The notes under the pieces: model-generated
What the model saw: only the letters and a program-made list of their open reading frames with translations
The model's database searches: none
Told to the model about the DNA's origin: nothing
Shown: in pieces, positions 24,140 to 34,777 of the stretch
Position numbering within the stretch: the first letter of the stretch is position 1
Layout: each line of letters begins with the position of its first letter
Assembly: GCA_964019165.1 (NCBI GenBank)
Contig: OZ025272.1
Location: 3,397,993 to 3,461,992, forward strand
Source of the DNA: Mastigias papua
Lineage: Eukaryota > Cnidaria > Scyphozoa > Rhizostomeae > Mastigiidae
Direction of reading: 5' to 3'
Length of the DNA: 64,000 bases
Position numbers and translations under genes: made by a program

Positions 24140-24830
24140 GTTAAGCTTAGTATCCATATGCTCGTTGAAAATCGTTGAGGATCGCCAAGGATCGCTAAGG
24201 ATAGATGAGGATCGCAGACGATCGCTGAGGATCGTTGAAGATCGCAAGGGCTCAGTACCTCTGAGGGCCTTTGCAATAGCTGAGGGGCGTTGAGGATCGT
24301 CGAGGACTGTAAAGGATCGCTGAGGATTGCTAAATTCTCTGGCTACTTTTGGCGCGCATTTGCATGAACCTTTAGTTGCTGTACATAAGCCAATAAATGA
24401 GGAACAATTTTTACAGGAAGCAACTTTCTTCGGGCTACTTTCTTCAAAGAGAGAAAAAGATCCATGCAAACGCTGCCCTAACATTCATCTTTTTGTATTT
24501 GTCTTTAAAATCTCGACTAACTTTATTATACGGGCAATCTTACAACCGCAAATCGTCCATAAATCTCACTTTGTCGAGCTTTTTTATCTCCAGCCAGTTG
24601 TTACAATTGCTGATAATTGTGTTTCTGTTGTCATCTCAACTGTATCATGGGGCGTTTGGATCTCTATGGATCGTTCACGATCGCTGGAATAGAACGCACT
24701 TTTATTCCACCAATCCTCTTAGCGATCGGATCTCTCACGATCGCTGATGATCGTTTGATATTTTAAGTGGCGATCCATAGCGATCCCCAGTGATCCTCAG
24801 CCACCATATAGAGACCAGGCTTTAGAGGGA
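24140..24830. mobile_element. Foldback-like element built of GATCG units
   Basis: The left part (24160-24330) holds many diverged 9-10 base units around GAGGATCGC. The right part (24655-24800) holds them in the opposite orientation (GCGATCC, GTGATCCTC). The outer ends look inversely related: GTATCCATATG on the left and CATATAGAGAC on the right. No transposase. Exact ends and target duplication were not resolved. Confidence 0.6.
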
Positions 24831-25199
24831 GCGAACAAAGTAGGGGGAGCTATACAAGACCTAGATATGTTTGTTTGTATACTTTCCTGCCTTTCTTCTT
24901 AATAGATAGACTTCTTGTTAGTTAGATCTGTGAACATAGCTCACAAAGATATAGGCTAAATTGCCAAGGAGGGGCACTCAGCATATAGACATATAGGGGG
25001 GGGGGGTTAGTCCAAAAATTTTACTGGCCATTTAAAAATATCAGCTCATTTTTAATAAAATCAAAAAATTAGCTTTACTTATATCTTTTAATATACCATT
25101 CATCAGCACAATCTGCAATTGCTAATGGTTTAAATTTTCAAAACAAAAAATAATCTAAACCCAACATTTATGAAAAACATATTTACTGACAAAGAGATG

Positions 25200-25440
25200 T
25201 CCCATGCAGTCTGAGGAACAAAACTCATTTGCAATAGCTGAATGTCAAGACAGAAAAATATGGAACTGAAAATATCCAGTGCATCAGTCACAATTTATGG
25301 GTGTCACTACCGAAGGAAATTAAGGACTTTGACACACTAACTAATTTCAAGCATAAAATAAAATCATGAAAAGGAAGTAATTGCATCTGCAGATTGTGCA
25401 AAGTTTTTATTACTGGATTAGGGTTTTTATAGTTTTATTC
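25200..25440 (+). mobile_element. LINE C-terminal fragment
   Basis: The plus strand reads LWVSLPKEIKDFDTLTNFKH then KIKS, a stop, and KGSNCICRLCKVFI. This is the W-x-x-L-P-x-x-I-K...C-x-C-x-x-C ending of CR1/L2-type LINE polymerases. Only the last part of the protein is present, followed by an AT-rich tail to about 25565. Confidence 0.75.
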
Positions 25441-25569
25441 TTTCTCGTAAAGAAAACTGTATAATACTTCTTTTTGTTGTTATACTTTGTTAGCATTAAT
25501 TAGCTTGTTAGCCACATTTGTATTTGTACGCAAACATTAAAGACATGGTGAGTAAATAAAATTAAATAA

Positions 25570-26269
25570 ATCTTGTACCCAAAGCTATATACCAAAAGAG
25601 TATGGTCACATGACTTGAAATAAGTAAAACAAATCTCAGCCGACTAAGTCTTTGAGCAATACATTTGATTCAGATGTGGAAATCTCACGAAAACCCAAAA
25701 ATGTCAGTGCTTGTAAATTTGATAGCTATAAATATAATAACTGCAATTTTACCCAAATCTATCGGACTGTCGCCCCCGTATGTCAGTATGCCAAGTGCCC
25801 CCTCCCCCTGGGCTGAATTGTCTCTAACTTTCGTGGCTATCAAACATTTGTTCAAGCAGGTATCAATTTTTATCACAACCTCTGTCTGACAAATCACCTT
25901 CTTGCCAAGAACTGGACAACTATGAATGACTTGCCTTCCACTTCCCTCTATAATGCTACGTTTTGTCTCGTTTCCAAGCTATCAACGGCAAACTTGATTT
26001 TATCTATGCAGACGATCCACTTCTTCAAACCAGGAAACAACCTCGCTTTCAGTCAATCCAAGGATTTTCTTCTGTTTTGATGTACCTGATGCCGAGGTTA
26101 CAGAAACTGTTGTGATACTTCATGGCAGGGCAGTTGTCCGAAGTTGCAGATATACATTGGAAGGGACTGTCTCAGCGAAAATCCATTGTTTGTTTGACCA
26201 AAACCAAATGCGGGAAATACTGTTTATACGTAGAGAACAATGAACTACAGCAGCGATGTTGGAAGAACT
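25570..26269. other. Upstream region of Rab copy B
   Basis: No conserved coding sequence apart from exon 1 at its end. The 5' untranslated region and promoter of copy B must be here or further left. No TATA box stands out. Confidence 0.4.
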
Positions 26270-26299
26270 ATGCGGGAAGCGAAAATCTGCCTCCTAGGG
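26270..26299 (+). CDS. Copy B exon 1, start
   Basis: Ten codons, [10 protein letters not shown], end before GTAAGT. The intron splits the P-loop between its first glycine and the next residue, as in copies C and D. This ATG is chosen because it gives the usual short Rab N-terminus. Confidence 0.9.
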
Positions 26300-29200
26300 G
26301 TAAGTTGATATGACGCTACCTATGTGGGCCGACAAGAGTAAATATTTATCTGATTTGCTCTAAGAAATAAATGTAGTAGCTAAATAATGTAGTAGGTAAG
26401 TAGTACAGGTGTCAAAGGTGGAAGAATAGAAGTAGATAATATAATAATACATAAATTTTAATTATGACTGTAATGTTACTCAAACCTGACGTAATTTACA
26501 TTTTTTTATCAGTTAGCGAGCTGTTGCATTAATCATCCGTAGACGCTAATTACAACTTAGTTTCATTTTCTATTACTTAGGATTCTGGGGTCGGAAAGTC
26601 AAGTCTTGTGCTGCGATTTGTGTCTGATAGATTTGAGCCCAAGTCTAACGCAACTATTGGGTATGTCAACATTTCTTCAAGATTCTAGTCTCTAAAGAAG
26701 ACGAATTTCATGCTATTTTGAAGACGCGATATGAGTTCCTATGATTCAGATTTAGAATATGTGAGAATACAAGATTGGCATTTGTTTATTTCAGTTTCAT
26801 GTTAGAATTGCCATTACAGACAATTATCTCAATTTCAATGACTATGAACAATCATTTACCTTTTTTCTAGTGCCTCATTCATGTCAAAGTCTATTCCTAT
26901 AGGGAATGAGACAATAAAATTTCAAATCTGGGATACTGCGGGGCAGGAAAGGGTATCACATTTTTGTGTTTTCTCATTGTCTATATAATTGCATATTGTT
27001 GGCATTTAGTATTCTTTTTAATTACATATTTCTCATTTATATAATGATGTATATTGTATATATATTTTTATCTTTGATTGATATTGTTTTGTATTTCACA
27101 CCCTTCTGCCTCTTAGAGTATTTGGTAATAAATAAAGCAATGCAGGATATTTATAATTGTTGTTGTATATGATAAAAATACCAATTTGATCAGGTGATTA
27201 AAATCAGTGTAGAATGGATGTTTGATGCTATCTAGAAAATGAAACTGAAGATTTATATTGTTAATTAGCATTTTAAAAGGTCTGCTGCATTTGAATAGAT
27301 TTGGTCTGCCAAGTTGAATTAGACAAGCTCTATGCACTAAGGTGGAATATGATGAACTAGTACATCATGGCAAAAGAAACTGCCTGCTTACTACTTAAGA
27401 CTAAAATCTATTCACAAATAATTTTCAAACAAACATATTTGTAACAGAGATGAAGTAGGGAACTTACTAGTATAAATGGGGGAAATTTCATAGCATTTCA
27501 GAACTGGATATAGAAAAGAGCCAGAAGTAGTTCTTGTGTGCTAGCATTATTGCTGTCTTTGAAATCTGTTGCCCACTATCTATAAATTCCAAGTTAGATG
27601 TTGATATGTGAAATATGAATGGCCCATTTTTATTGCAATGAAGTTATTAATAAATGTTGTGCATTCAAGCACATAGTTATGGTTTTATTAGCTCCAATGT
27701 ATTAAACAATCTACTTGTGTATTAAGGAGACAGTTCAGCATAATCTACAATACAAGTCATTCCCAGAAAGTATTAAATGATGAGATTACTGCAAGTTTAA
27801 TTGCTTACAGTATAAAGCATTGGCACCTATGTACTATCGTGGTGCAGCTGCTGCCATTATAGTGTATGACATCACTTCAGAAGCATCGTTCAACTGCATG
27901 AGGAGTTGGGTAAAGGAATTACAACAGTTTGGACCAAAAGATATTATAATTGCAATAGCGGGAAACAAATGTGATTTAGAAGAAGGCAGGGAAGTAAGTT
28001 TCTAATTTACCTAACCTTTCCTTTTGCTTTACCTAATCCTTTTGCTATACACCATTAATAGCAAATTAATAAGGATGGTAGCCAGGATGTTAGCATAATC
28101 TATGGCTATTACAAGGTTGGTTGTATCTTGTAATATTTGGCATTGAACTGTATACAAAATTATTTTCATGGACACTCATTGTTTATCCAAGTGTTTGTTA
28201 TGTATCGGGAGAATTAATTTATTATCTCTTGGTAAGAACTGTCCTCCCAGTTTCTAAGGGCTAGATGTTTTGCCTACAGAGCAACATTTTGAGGGGTTTC
28301 CTCTCATATCCTTTAACCCTATGCCGGACCAGATAGGCAAAGGATAGCAGGATGCAAGTGCATCCCAGGCCCACCTTTCCTATTTTCTTTGTGGGCTCCC
28401 TACTATCTTCAGCATCTTGGCTGATCTATGTTAGAACTACTACTTGACAGCTGTGAAAAATACATGATCACACCAAAAATGGGCCTTTTTCATAAAGTAG
28501 CATCTCTGGGAAAAATATGCTGAGGCCCATAATAGCTCTTAGTGGCCTAGGTGTTATAGTTATGTTGAGCTTGATCTAAGCCGGGACTTGCCCTAAGCAA
28601 ACCAAAGATACTCTAAAATGTGAGCTCTTTGAACAATGTTGGAACTCTGTTTCACACCTCTTTCAAGAGTGTATTAAAATACATAGAAAAGACTCTTTAA
28701 AAGCAAATTATTCAAGAACTCCAATCTAGGAATATGTGATACTTTAAGACTTTGTAATGTTAAAAGGTGTGATTTGCTTGTTAGGTATCCCTGCCTGCAA
28801 AGCTGTATGAGATTTCAAGTTACCCATGCGTAGACAAGTTACCATAGACAAGTTATCACAGTATTTGCTTATTGGTGATTTGAACTGAAGCTTTTTTAGT
28901 CATAAAGAAGTTATTTTGGGGAAGTCTCTTGCAATGACATGAAAAGAAAATCATTAAGATCCGACTTCAATAATCTGAGAACTTGATAAATCACATTCCA
29001 TGCATAATTGTAGGTGCGCTTTAAGTGCTCGTGCAAGTGCCTTTTCTGGCAAGGCCTGATCTTAGTTCTATTACAATACTATTATGGATTGTCTGAAATA
29101 CTATCATTCCTATACCTGCATACAGGATCTAAGAAGTATTTACCTTTCTATAATTGACAAAAAAAGAGCTATGAAATAGTATGCTTTATGAACACCAATT

Positions 29201-31126
29201 ACAATGGAAAGGGACATAATGTCATTTGGTCTCAGATGAATATGGTGCTTACAATATAACTAATTGATTTACTAAATTTACTCAATTACTCATTGTATTA
29301 TATGCACCATATAATGTAAAAAATGTAATATAATTTGATACTACATACAGTAATATAATATAATATAATATAATATAATATAATATAATATAATATAATA
29401 TAATATAATATAATATAATATAATATAATATAATATAATATAATATAATATAATGTAATATGATACAACATAATATAATGTGGATTATTATGATATTATA
29501 TACAATAATGTAATATATCATCTCTCTATAGAAGCAAATGCTGCTATCTTTCATATAATATAGGTTCATGGATTTATAGGCACAAAGTATGGTTATATAA
29601 TAACTATTGCATTAGATATCATACTGCCTTCATTTTGTGGCCACTGTAAACACAAGGTTTTTTAAGATCACTGTGTAAATATTTTTGCAAAATTATCAGG
29701 TATTTTATGCTGCACTATGAACAAATATGAATCTTTTGGTTGTTTCTGGAACACGGAACTTCAGATGAATCATTTTACACAATTTCAACTTGTGCTGCAC
29801 TTTCAAGTCAACTTTTTCCCCTACGTTCTGCAGGCATTCTCAAATGTCACACCTCAGATTGAGTGAAAATCTCAGTGACATTTGTGTGAAATTTGAATTG
29901 TGCAGGCCTTTATATTACACTGAATTGATTTTCTAAAGTGCTGTCTTTTCCAGTCGCAAATATTCAAGAAGTTGTCGAAGTATATTCATGGTTCTATTTG
30001 ATATCGGTTTTTTTATAGTGCCAAGTGTATTTCTTTGTATGCAGGTCTCAAAAGAGGCAGGAAAAGATTATTCGGAAACAATTAATGCGCTTTTTATTGA
30101 AACTTCTGCACTGACAGCACTAAATGTCGATGAGATGTTTATCAAAATTGGTAAATGTTTTTGCAATCATCCTTTTTTCGTGAATAATTTTTTATCATAT
30201 TTTGATCATTAGAGTGATTTCTTATCATATGTTGTTGTTTGAATCATTCCTTGTCTTGTATTAATCTCTGGAATTGGTCCTTATAATATCCTAAACATTG
30301 CATTGATTTTATATCATATGTTGTCCTTTGAAATCATACCTTGCCTTATTTTAGCCACGGGAATCAGTCCATATCATATCCTAAACTTTGCAGTGATTTT
30401 GTATTATGTCACATAACGTTTAATACACATCTGGTCAGTCCTGATCACCTGTTTCTTTCTGGGTTATTCTTTCTTTGGCTATAAAGACTTCTATATACCA
30501 TCAGTCAGAACTCGCAAGATATCGTATGGAATAAGAAGGCGAGAATGTCGAACTTTTAAAGTGTTTTGCTATCGCCAATAATATCATACCGTCATACGTA
30601 AGCACCGCTACTTCACCAACTCTCATGTTGTATCGGAAAAGTTTTCTTGAGTTTGTTTATATCATTCTTTTCTATATTCTCTTTTTTTTCGACTTGTAAG
30701 AGTTGTGCTATGTTATCAATTCCTTCTTTCAAGAGCACTATTTTAGTTACTTCTGTTTTGTTTGGTAACCTGCGTAAACAACAATACCGCGTCATTTAAC
30801 GCCAGTGTTGTCTTAATTTGTCAATTTACTGTCCAATTCCTTCATATGTAAGTTGATTCTCCACAGAGAGAATCATATGAAATTTCCTTTCGGAGCTATT
30901 GCCCTGGTTTCATCGCAAACAGATTTCTAAAGCTTCATTTTTTAGGTTCACTTAATTGTAGATTTCTGTTGTAATACATTGTCTGCTTTGTAAACTCATT
31001 TTATACATACCTCATGTTTTAGGCACAGCATTGCCATCTGAAACAGCGAAATTCCCAATTCAAACATTGCCAAGAAGAGACTTTTACCAAAATACTGAAA
31101 GAAAACGGCAGGGATCGTGTTGTTAG
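26270..31126 (+). CDS. Rab22/Rab31-like small GTPase, copy B, complete
   Basis: Six exons (26270-26299, 26581-26660, 26871-26952, 27811-27993, 30045-30150, 31023-31126) join without a phase error to 194 codons, the length of human Rab22A. The N-terminus [10 protein letters not shown] leads into the P-loop G-DSGVGKSS. Then come switch [40 protein letters not shown] (G4) and ETSALTALN (G5). The C-terminus ends QGSCC for double geranylgeranylation. IGASF and [20 protein letters not shown] are characteristic of the Rab22/31 branch of the Rab5 group, which acts on early endosomes and recycling. All catalytic residues are present. A/C/D are tandem relatives. It is the only copy shown whole and intact. 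Confidence 0.95.
26581..26660 (+). CDS. Copy B exon 2, P-loop
   Basis: After ATTACTTAG the exon reads [20 protein letters not shown] and ends ATIG before GTATGT. It carries GX4GKS (with the G of exon 1) and the switch I threonine. Confidence 0.96.
26871..26952 (+). CDS. Copy B exon 3, switch I end and WDTAGQE
   Basis: 82 bases after TTTCTAG encode [18 protein letters not shown] and IWDTAGQER before GTATCA. DTAG is the G3 motif and Q the catalytic glutamine. Confidence 0.96.
27811..27993 (+). CDS. Copy B exon 4, switch II to G4
   Basis: 61 codons after [27 protein letters not shown] at the start and [17 protein letters not shown] at the end, before GTAAGT. GNKCD gives guanine specificity. 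Confidence 0.96.
28570..29060. repeat. Dispersed repeat, copy 2, in copy B intron 4
   Basis: Matches 7950-8425 in the same orientation with many substitutions and small indels. Shared blocks include ACATAGAAAAGACT, TTAAAAGGTGTGATT and TGATTTGAACTGAAGCTTTT-like sequence. Confidence 0.6.
29345..29458. repeat. TAATA pentanucleotide microsatellite
   Basis: About 22 near-perfect copies of TAATA/ATATA, in intron 4 of copy B. The tyrosine/isoleucine ORF across it is an artefact. Confidence 0.97.
30045..30150 (+). CDS. Copy B exon 5, G5
   Basis: 106 bases after TATGCAG encode [20 protein letters not shown] then [16 protein letters not shown], before GTAAAT. TSAL takes the place of the Rab G5 motif SAK. 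Confidence 0.95.
30190..30415 (+). repeat. Two diverged tandem units in copy B intron 5
   Basis: Two units of about 110 bases share TTATCATATGTTGT, GAATCATxCCTTG and ATATCCTAAAC blocks. Related motifs (TCACATGTTAATCACTGGAATC) follow exon 5 of copy C at 46255-46390, so this intronic repeat predates the duplication. Confidence 0.6.
31023..31126 (+). CDS. Copy B exon 6, C-terminus
   Basis: After TTTTAG the exon completes a glycine codon and reads [20 protein letters not shown], ending ERKRQGSCC and TAG. It is the usual Rab hypervariable tail: basic, then two prenylated cysteines. Confidence 0.95.
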
Positions 31127-32995
31127 TATCACTGGGGATAGATATTTTGATATCTGAATTTGAAATTTCTAGCTTAAAGTGTTTTTCTACAGTGATTTAT
31201 TAATTTCTTGATACAACTTTGTATGGATTTTTTTAGGGATTTTACATAACAACATATTTTGCACTGTAAGCATCATTGCATTAGTATTGTCAATTGTCAT
31301 AGCGACGTCAAATATCCACATAGCGATTATTACACTGTGAGGCTTTGTACGATGTCCCTAGCAGCAAGAGAGTTTTAGTTTTAGCAGACAATCAGCATCG
31401 GCCTAAACAGGCAGTCAACGACGAACCCGGAGTATTGGCTGAGTTCTATTGGTGCATTTTTCATTTCCATGACATTTTTTAGGCTGACATTCTATGATCG
31501 CACGATATTTACCAGTTTCAACTCTAGCTAGATCTAAACAATGGCAACTGCCTTAGCATGATTACTTTTCGCATGTTGCCTATAGCCAACAAGGTTTTCT
31601 CATATGGCCAGTATTCAACAAGGAGCCTTTATGTATATTGTTTCTCAGATTGTGCTTGTAGGAAAGCACAGATAAAATACCGTAAGATCTTTTCTCCAAG
31701 ATTTGTCGGGGAAAGATTTTTGTGAGCATAAGCATTAGGCCTATGGAAGGGGTATTAAGTTCCAATCGCAAGTGCCGTTCCAAGTTTTTTTGCATCAGCC
31801 TTCGTACTTTAGGGATCTTTTTTTATAGTTCACTTTGTACAACTTATTTTGTGTGATTGATGTATAATGTTTTAATTTGTCTAAATCGTCTAATTCTTGT
31901 AAAGCTTATTTTGTGTTTTGGATGTGGCTACAATTTACTTAACCTCTAATTTGTCTCAGTCTTTCTTTTCAAGCGCACGTCTTTCTACTCATCATGATGT
32001 CTTGAAAGATATTCAGTCATCTCCGAGAGTACATTCTACAAACTTTTAACAAATACACCGTCATTGACAGTGACAAGCAGAGACAACAAAAACCCTAGCC
32101 ACACAGAATACCTAGCACTACATGCACTCCACCAAAGCAATAAACCAACTCTCCGTACAAACAACAAATTCCTTTTACAGATACTTCCTGCAGCTAGCCA
32201 ACATAATAGTCTATATTTGAAAATAAGTAAGTTACGTTTACTAAATTGCTTACTTGATGCAGTTTGTATACAGAGTATATAAGCTGCCAAAACAGCTGTT
32301 GCTCTTTATAGTGTTTTATATTAGTCCTTGCAGTCCACCGACTCCCTCAAGTTCTCCAATAGTAAAAGGAATTTCATTTCTTGCATTTAGAGACGACTAG
32401 TGTAATCTTTTCTGCATGTTCGAAATTAGGGTTTGGATCACATTCACGACTCTGAAGTTCAGTTTTGTTACGTGAATGGTGAATCTTATTATAGTTAATA
32501 GCTTTTAGTTTAGTTGCTCTTCCGGCTCATCTTTTCAGTTTTTTGTGAACCGCTTGCACCATACTAGACCCTTGACAGCTTTCCAAAATCTCCTCTGCTT
32601 ATGTAGGATATCAGCTTGGCCAGATTCTGCATTCTTACCCTCTTAATCTCTTTGCTTATTCTATTTGTCATCTCAGATCGTTTCTTTGTCGTCATAACAC
32701 CAGTTTTAGACCATTCTTCTTGCGATTTGACCCAAGCTGGCCTCTGTAGCCAATATGAGTCTAGGTATGATGAGAACTATTTTGAAGGCTTAAATTTTGA
32801 ACTATGTAGGTCTTCGATGACTTGGTTTCCTCACCTACAACAAGATGAGCTGTAGCACAACATTAATGTAAACCCCGTTGAGCAATTGCATTTGTGATAG
32901 CTCTGTTGTAGTGTCCCATTGTATAGATCATGGGACCGAATAAATCTTAAGTGACACAGACGCTCTCAGGATCATCTGTAAAACTCTTATGTGCT
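31127..32995. other. Downstream of copy B, nothing recognised
   Basis: 3' untranslated sequence and spacer. ORFs of 60-85 codons on both strands show no family features. Confidence 0.4.
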
Positions 32996-33157
32996 ATCTC
33001 CAGTTAGCGAAATTGACTTCAGTCTCAATTTAGTTAGTGTAGTTCTTTTGTGAACTCTTCGATAAAAACAAGAAAAATGCGCCAACTATTTGCTGATCGA
33101 TCATGTAGACCGGATGATGTAGACTGACTTAAAACTAGTTTTATCACAATATAGTAC

Positions 33158-33295
33158 TCTCTCTCTCTCTAATTCGAATCTGAAAAGGGGAAATCTTTTG
33201 TCTGAACTAGAGAGAGATTCAAATTTTAGAAAATCTCTCTAATTCGAATCTCATAACAGTCAGGAAAGAAGGTCGAATTAGCGAGAGACATTTGG
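33158..33295. mobile_element. Small inverted-repeat element with CTCTCTAATTCGAATCT motif
   Basis: The left end CTCTCTCTAATTCGAATC and the right end GTCGAATTAGCGAGAG are inverted relatives, with a further inner copy of the motif. A paralogous copy lies at about 54167-54290, so it inserted before the duplication. Confidence 0.5.
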
Positions 33296-34777
33296 ATTTA
33301 AAAATATGATAACAAAGTTCGTTAAACAATGGAAGAAAGAAGCAATGTGCTCTTTTTGTTGGTATTTCATTCCTTTTTCTTATTCCATGCTCGCTTCTTT
33401 TGCAAAATAAATTGCGCTTTCTTTGGTGAGCACACCACAGAGAGGAACATTTCTGATCTTAATATTGTAAACCATATAGAATAGTTTTATTGGCTTGATC
33501 AGCACTTCCTCTCTCAAAGATTTCAAAAGCTCTTTATACTTTTCCAACTGGAAGGTGCATTTGCTGGGACAAAAATTAATTTTGGAATCTCTTTACTAGT
33601 TTCGCATTTATCTAGCTCCAATATAGCTTATTATTTCATTTCCGAGCTTTGTTTTTTCTGTAGCCTTCTCTTCATCTTTCCACGAAATTTCATCAGGGTT
33701 CTGAGAAGATTTTTCTAAACGTTCCTTAACTTTTCCACTTTGTCCACAATAAATTATTAAAAATTCCAAGACTCTTTCTAAACAGTTTTCAACGGACCAA
33801 GGAAATAATTTGGTATGTGTACCACAAATGAAGGAGCAAAACCAATGAGAGTCTGACAAAATCTTCTAACTAGACAAAAGCACTGATTTTTCCAGGTTTT
33901 CCTTGATCTCAAATTTAGTTATTTTTCCAGGATCTCCAGGTTTTGCAACTCTTCCAGACTCCCGTGAACACTGCTAGATCAATGCACTCGCACAGAAAAT
34001 CGAAATATCACTGGGGTCATCTATTGTTCCCTGAGTTTTCCTGGATTTCCAGGTTGTGCAACTTTTCCAGATTCCTGTGAACACTGTTAAATCAATGCAC
34101 TCGCACAGAAAATCGAAATATCATTGGATTGTGATAATGGGCTAGTTTGCACGTCAAAAAATCGAATAATAGAGGGAATCTTGTCTTTGGACTGGAAAAT
34201 TTGTTCAATTCAGAGAGAGATTCTGCACAAGCACAATTATGCGTGAACCGTCAGAAAGTATATAAATGTCATCATTTTAAATGCTAATTTAAGACACTGA
34301 TACGGAAATTTTAGACTTAGACTGTTCATAAAGTTGGACCCTTACCTCTACCCTTCCCAATAAGTTTCTTATAAAACATTCAGTGTATGATAAAACACTT
34401 GCGCCCCCATCTAGGGTGCCTTTCTTGGTGCATTTGCTATTCCTAAAAACAAATAAAATCGCTTTTAACTGAATTTCTTACTTCCATTGATTGCTTAGTT
34501 CAGCAACCGTTCCGGATGTACTGTCCCACTACTCCCAAACTGTTTACGCTTCGTTTCAATTAAACTTTCCCTATTGAATCTGTCGCCATTGTTGAATTAC
34601 GTACATAAATAGCAATTTGCATCACAAAGAAACTTGTGTATTAAAGAAATACCGAGCATCAGCGGGACCCCCCTCTAGGTTCTAGGAAAGATTCTTCCTT
34701 CATGGATCGTAGACAGTTCCTGCTGATTTACGTGCTCTGAATGTAAATAGCATCCTGATATATATTGTTTGCATTAA

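Noticed and set aside
29282..29569. 95-codon minus ORF rich in Tyr and Ile.
   Set aside because: Product of the TAATA microsatellite.
33608..33859. 83-codon minus ORF in the B-C spacer.
   Set aside because: The paralogous region at 54650-54900 does not keep the frame, and no motif is present.
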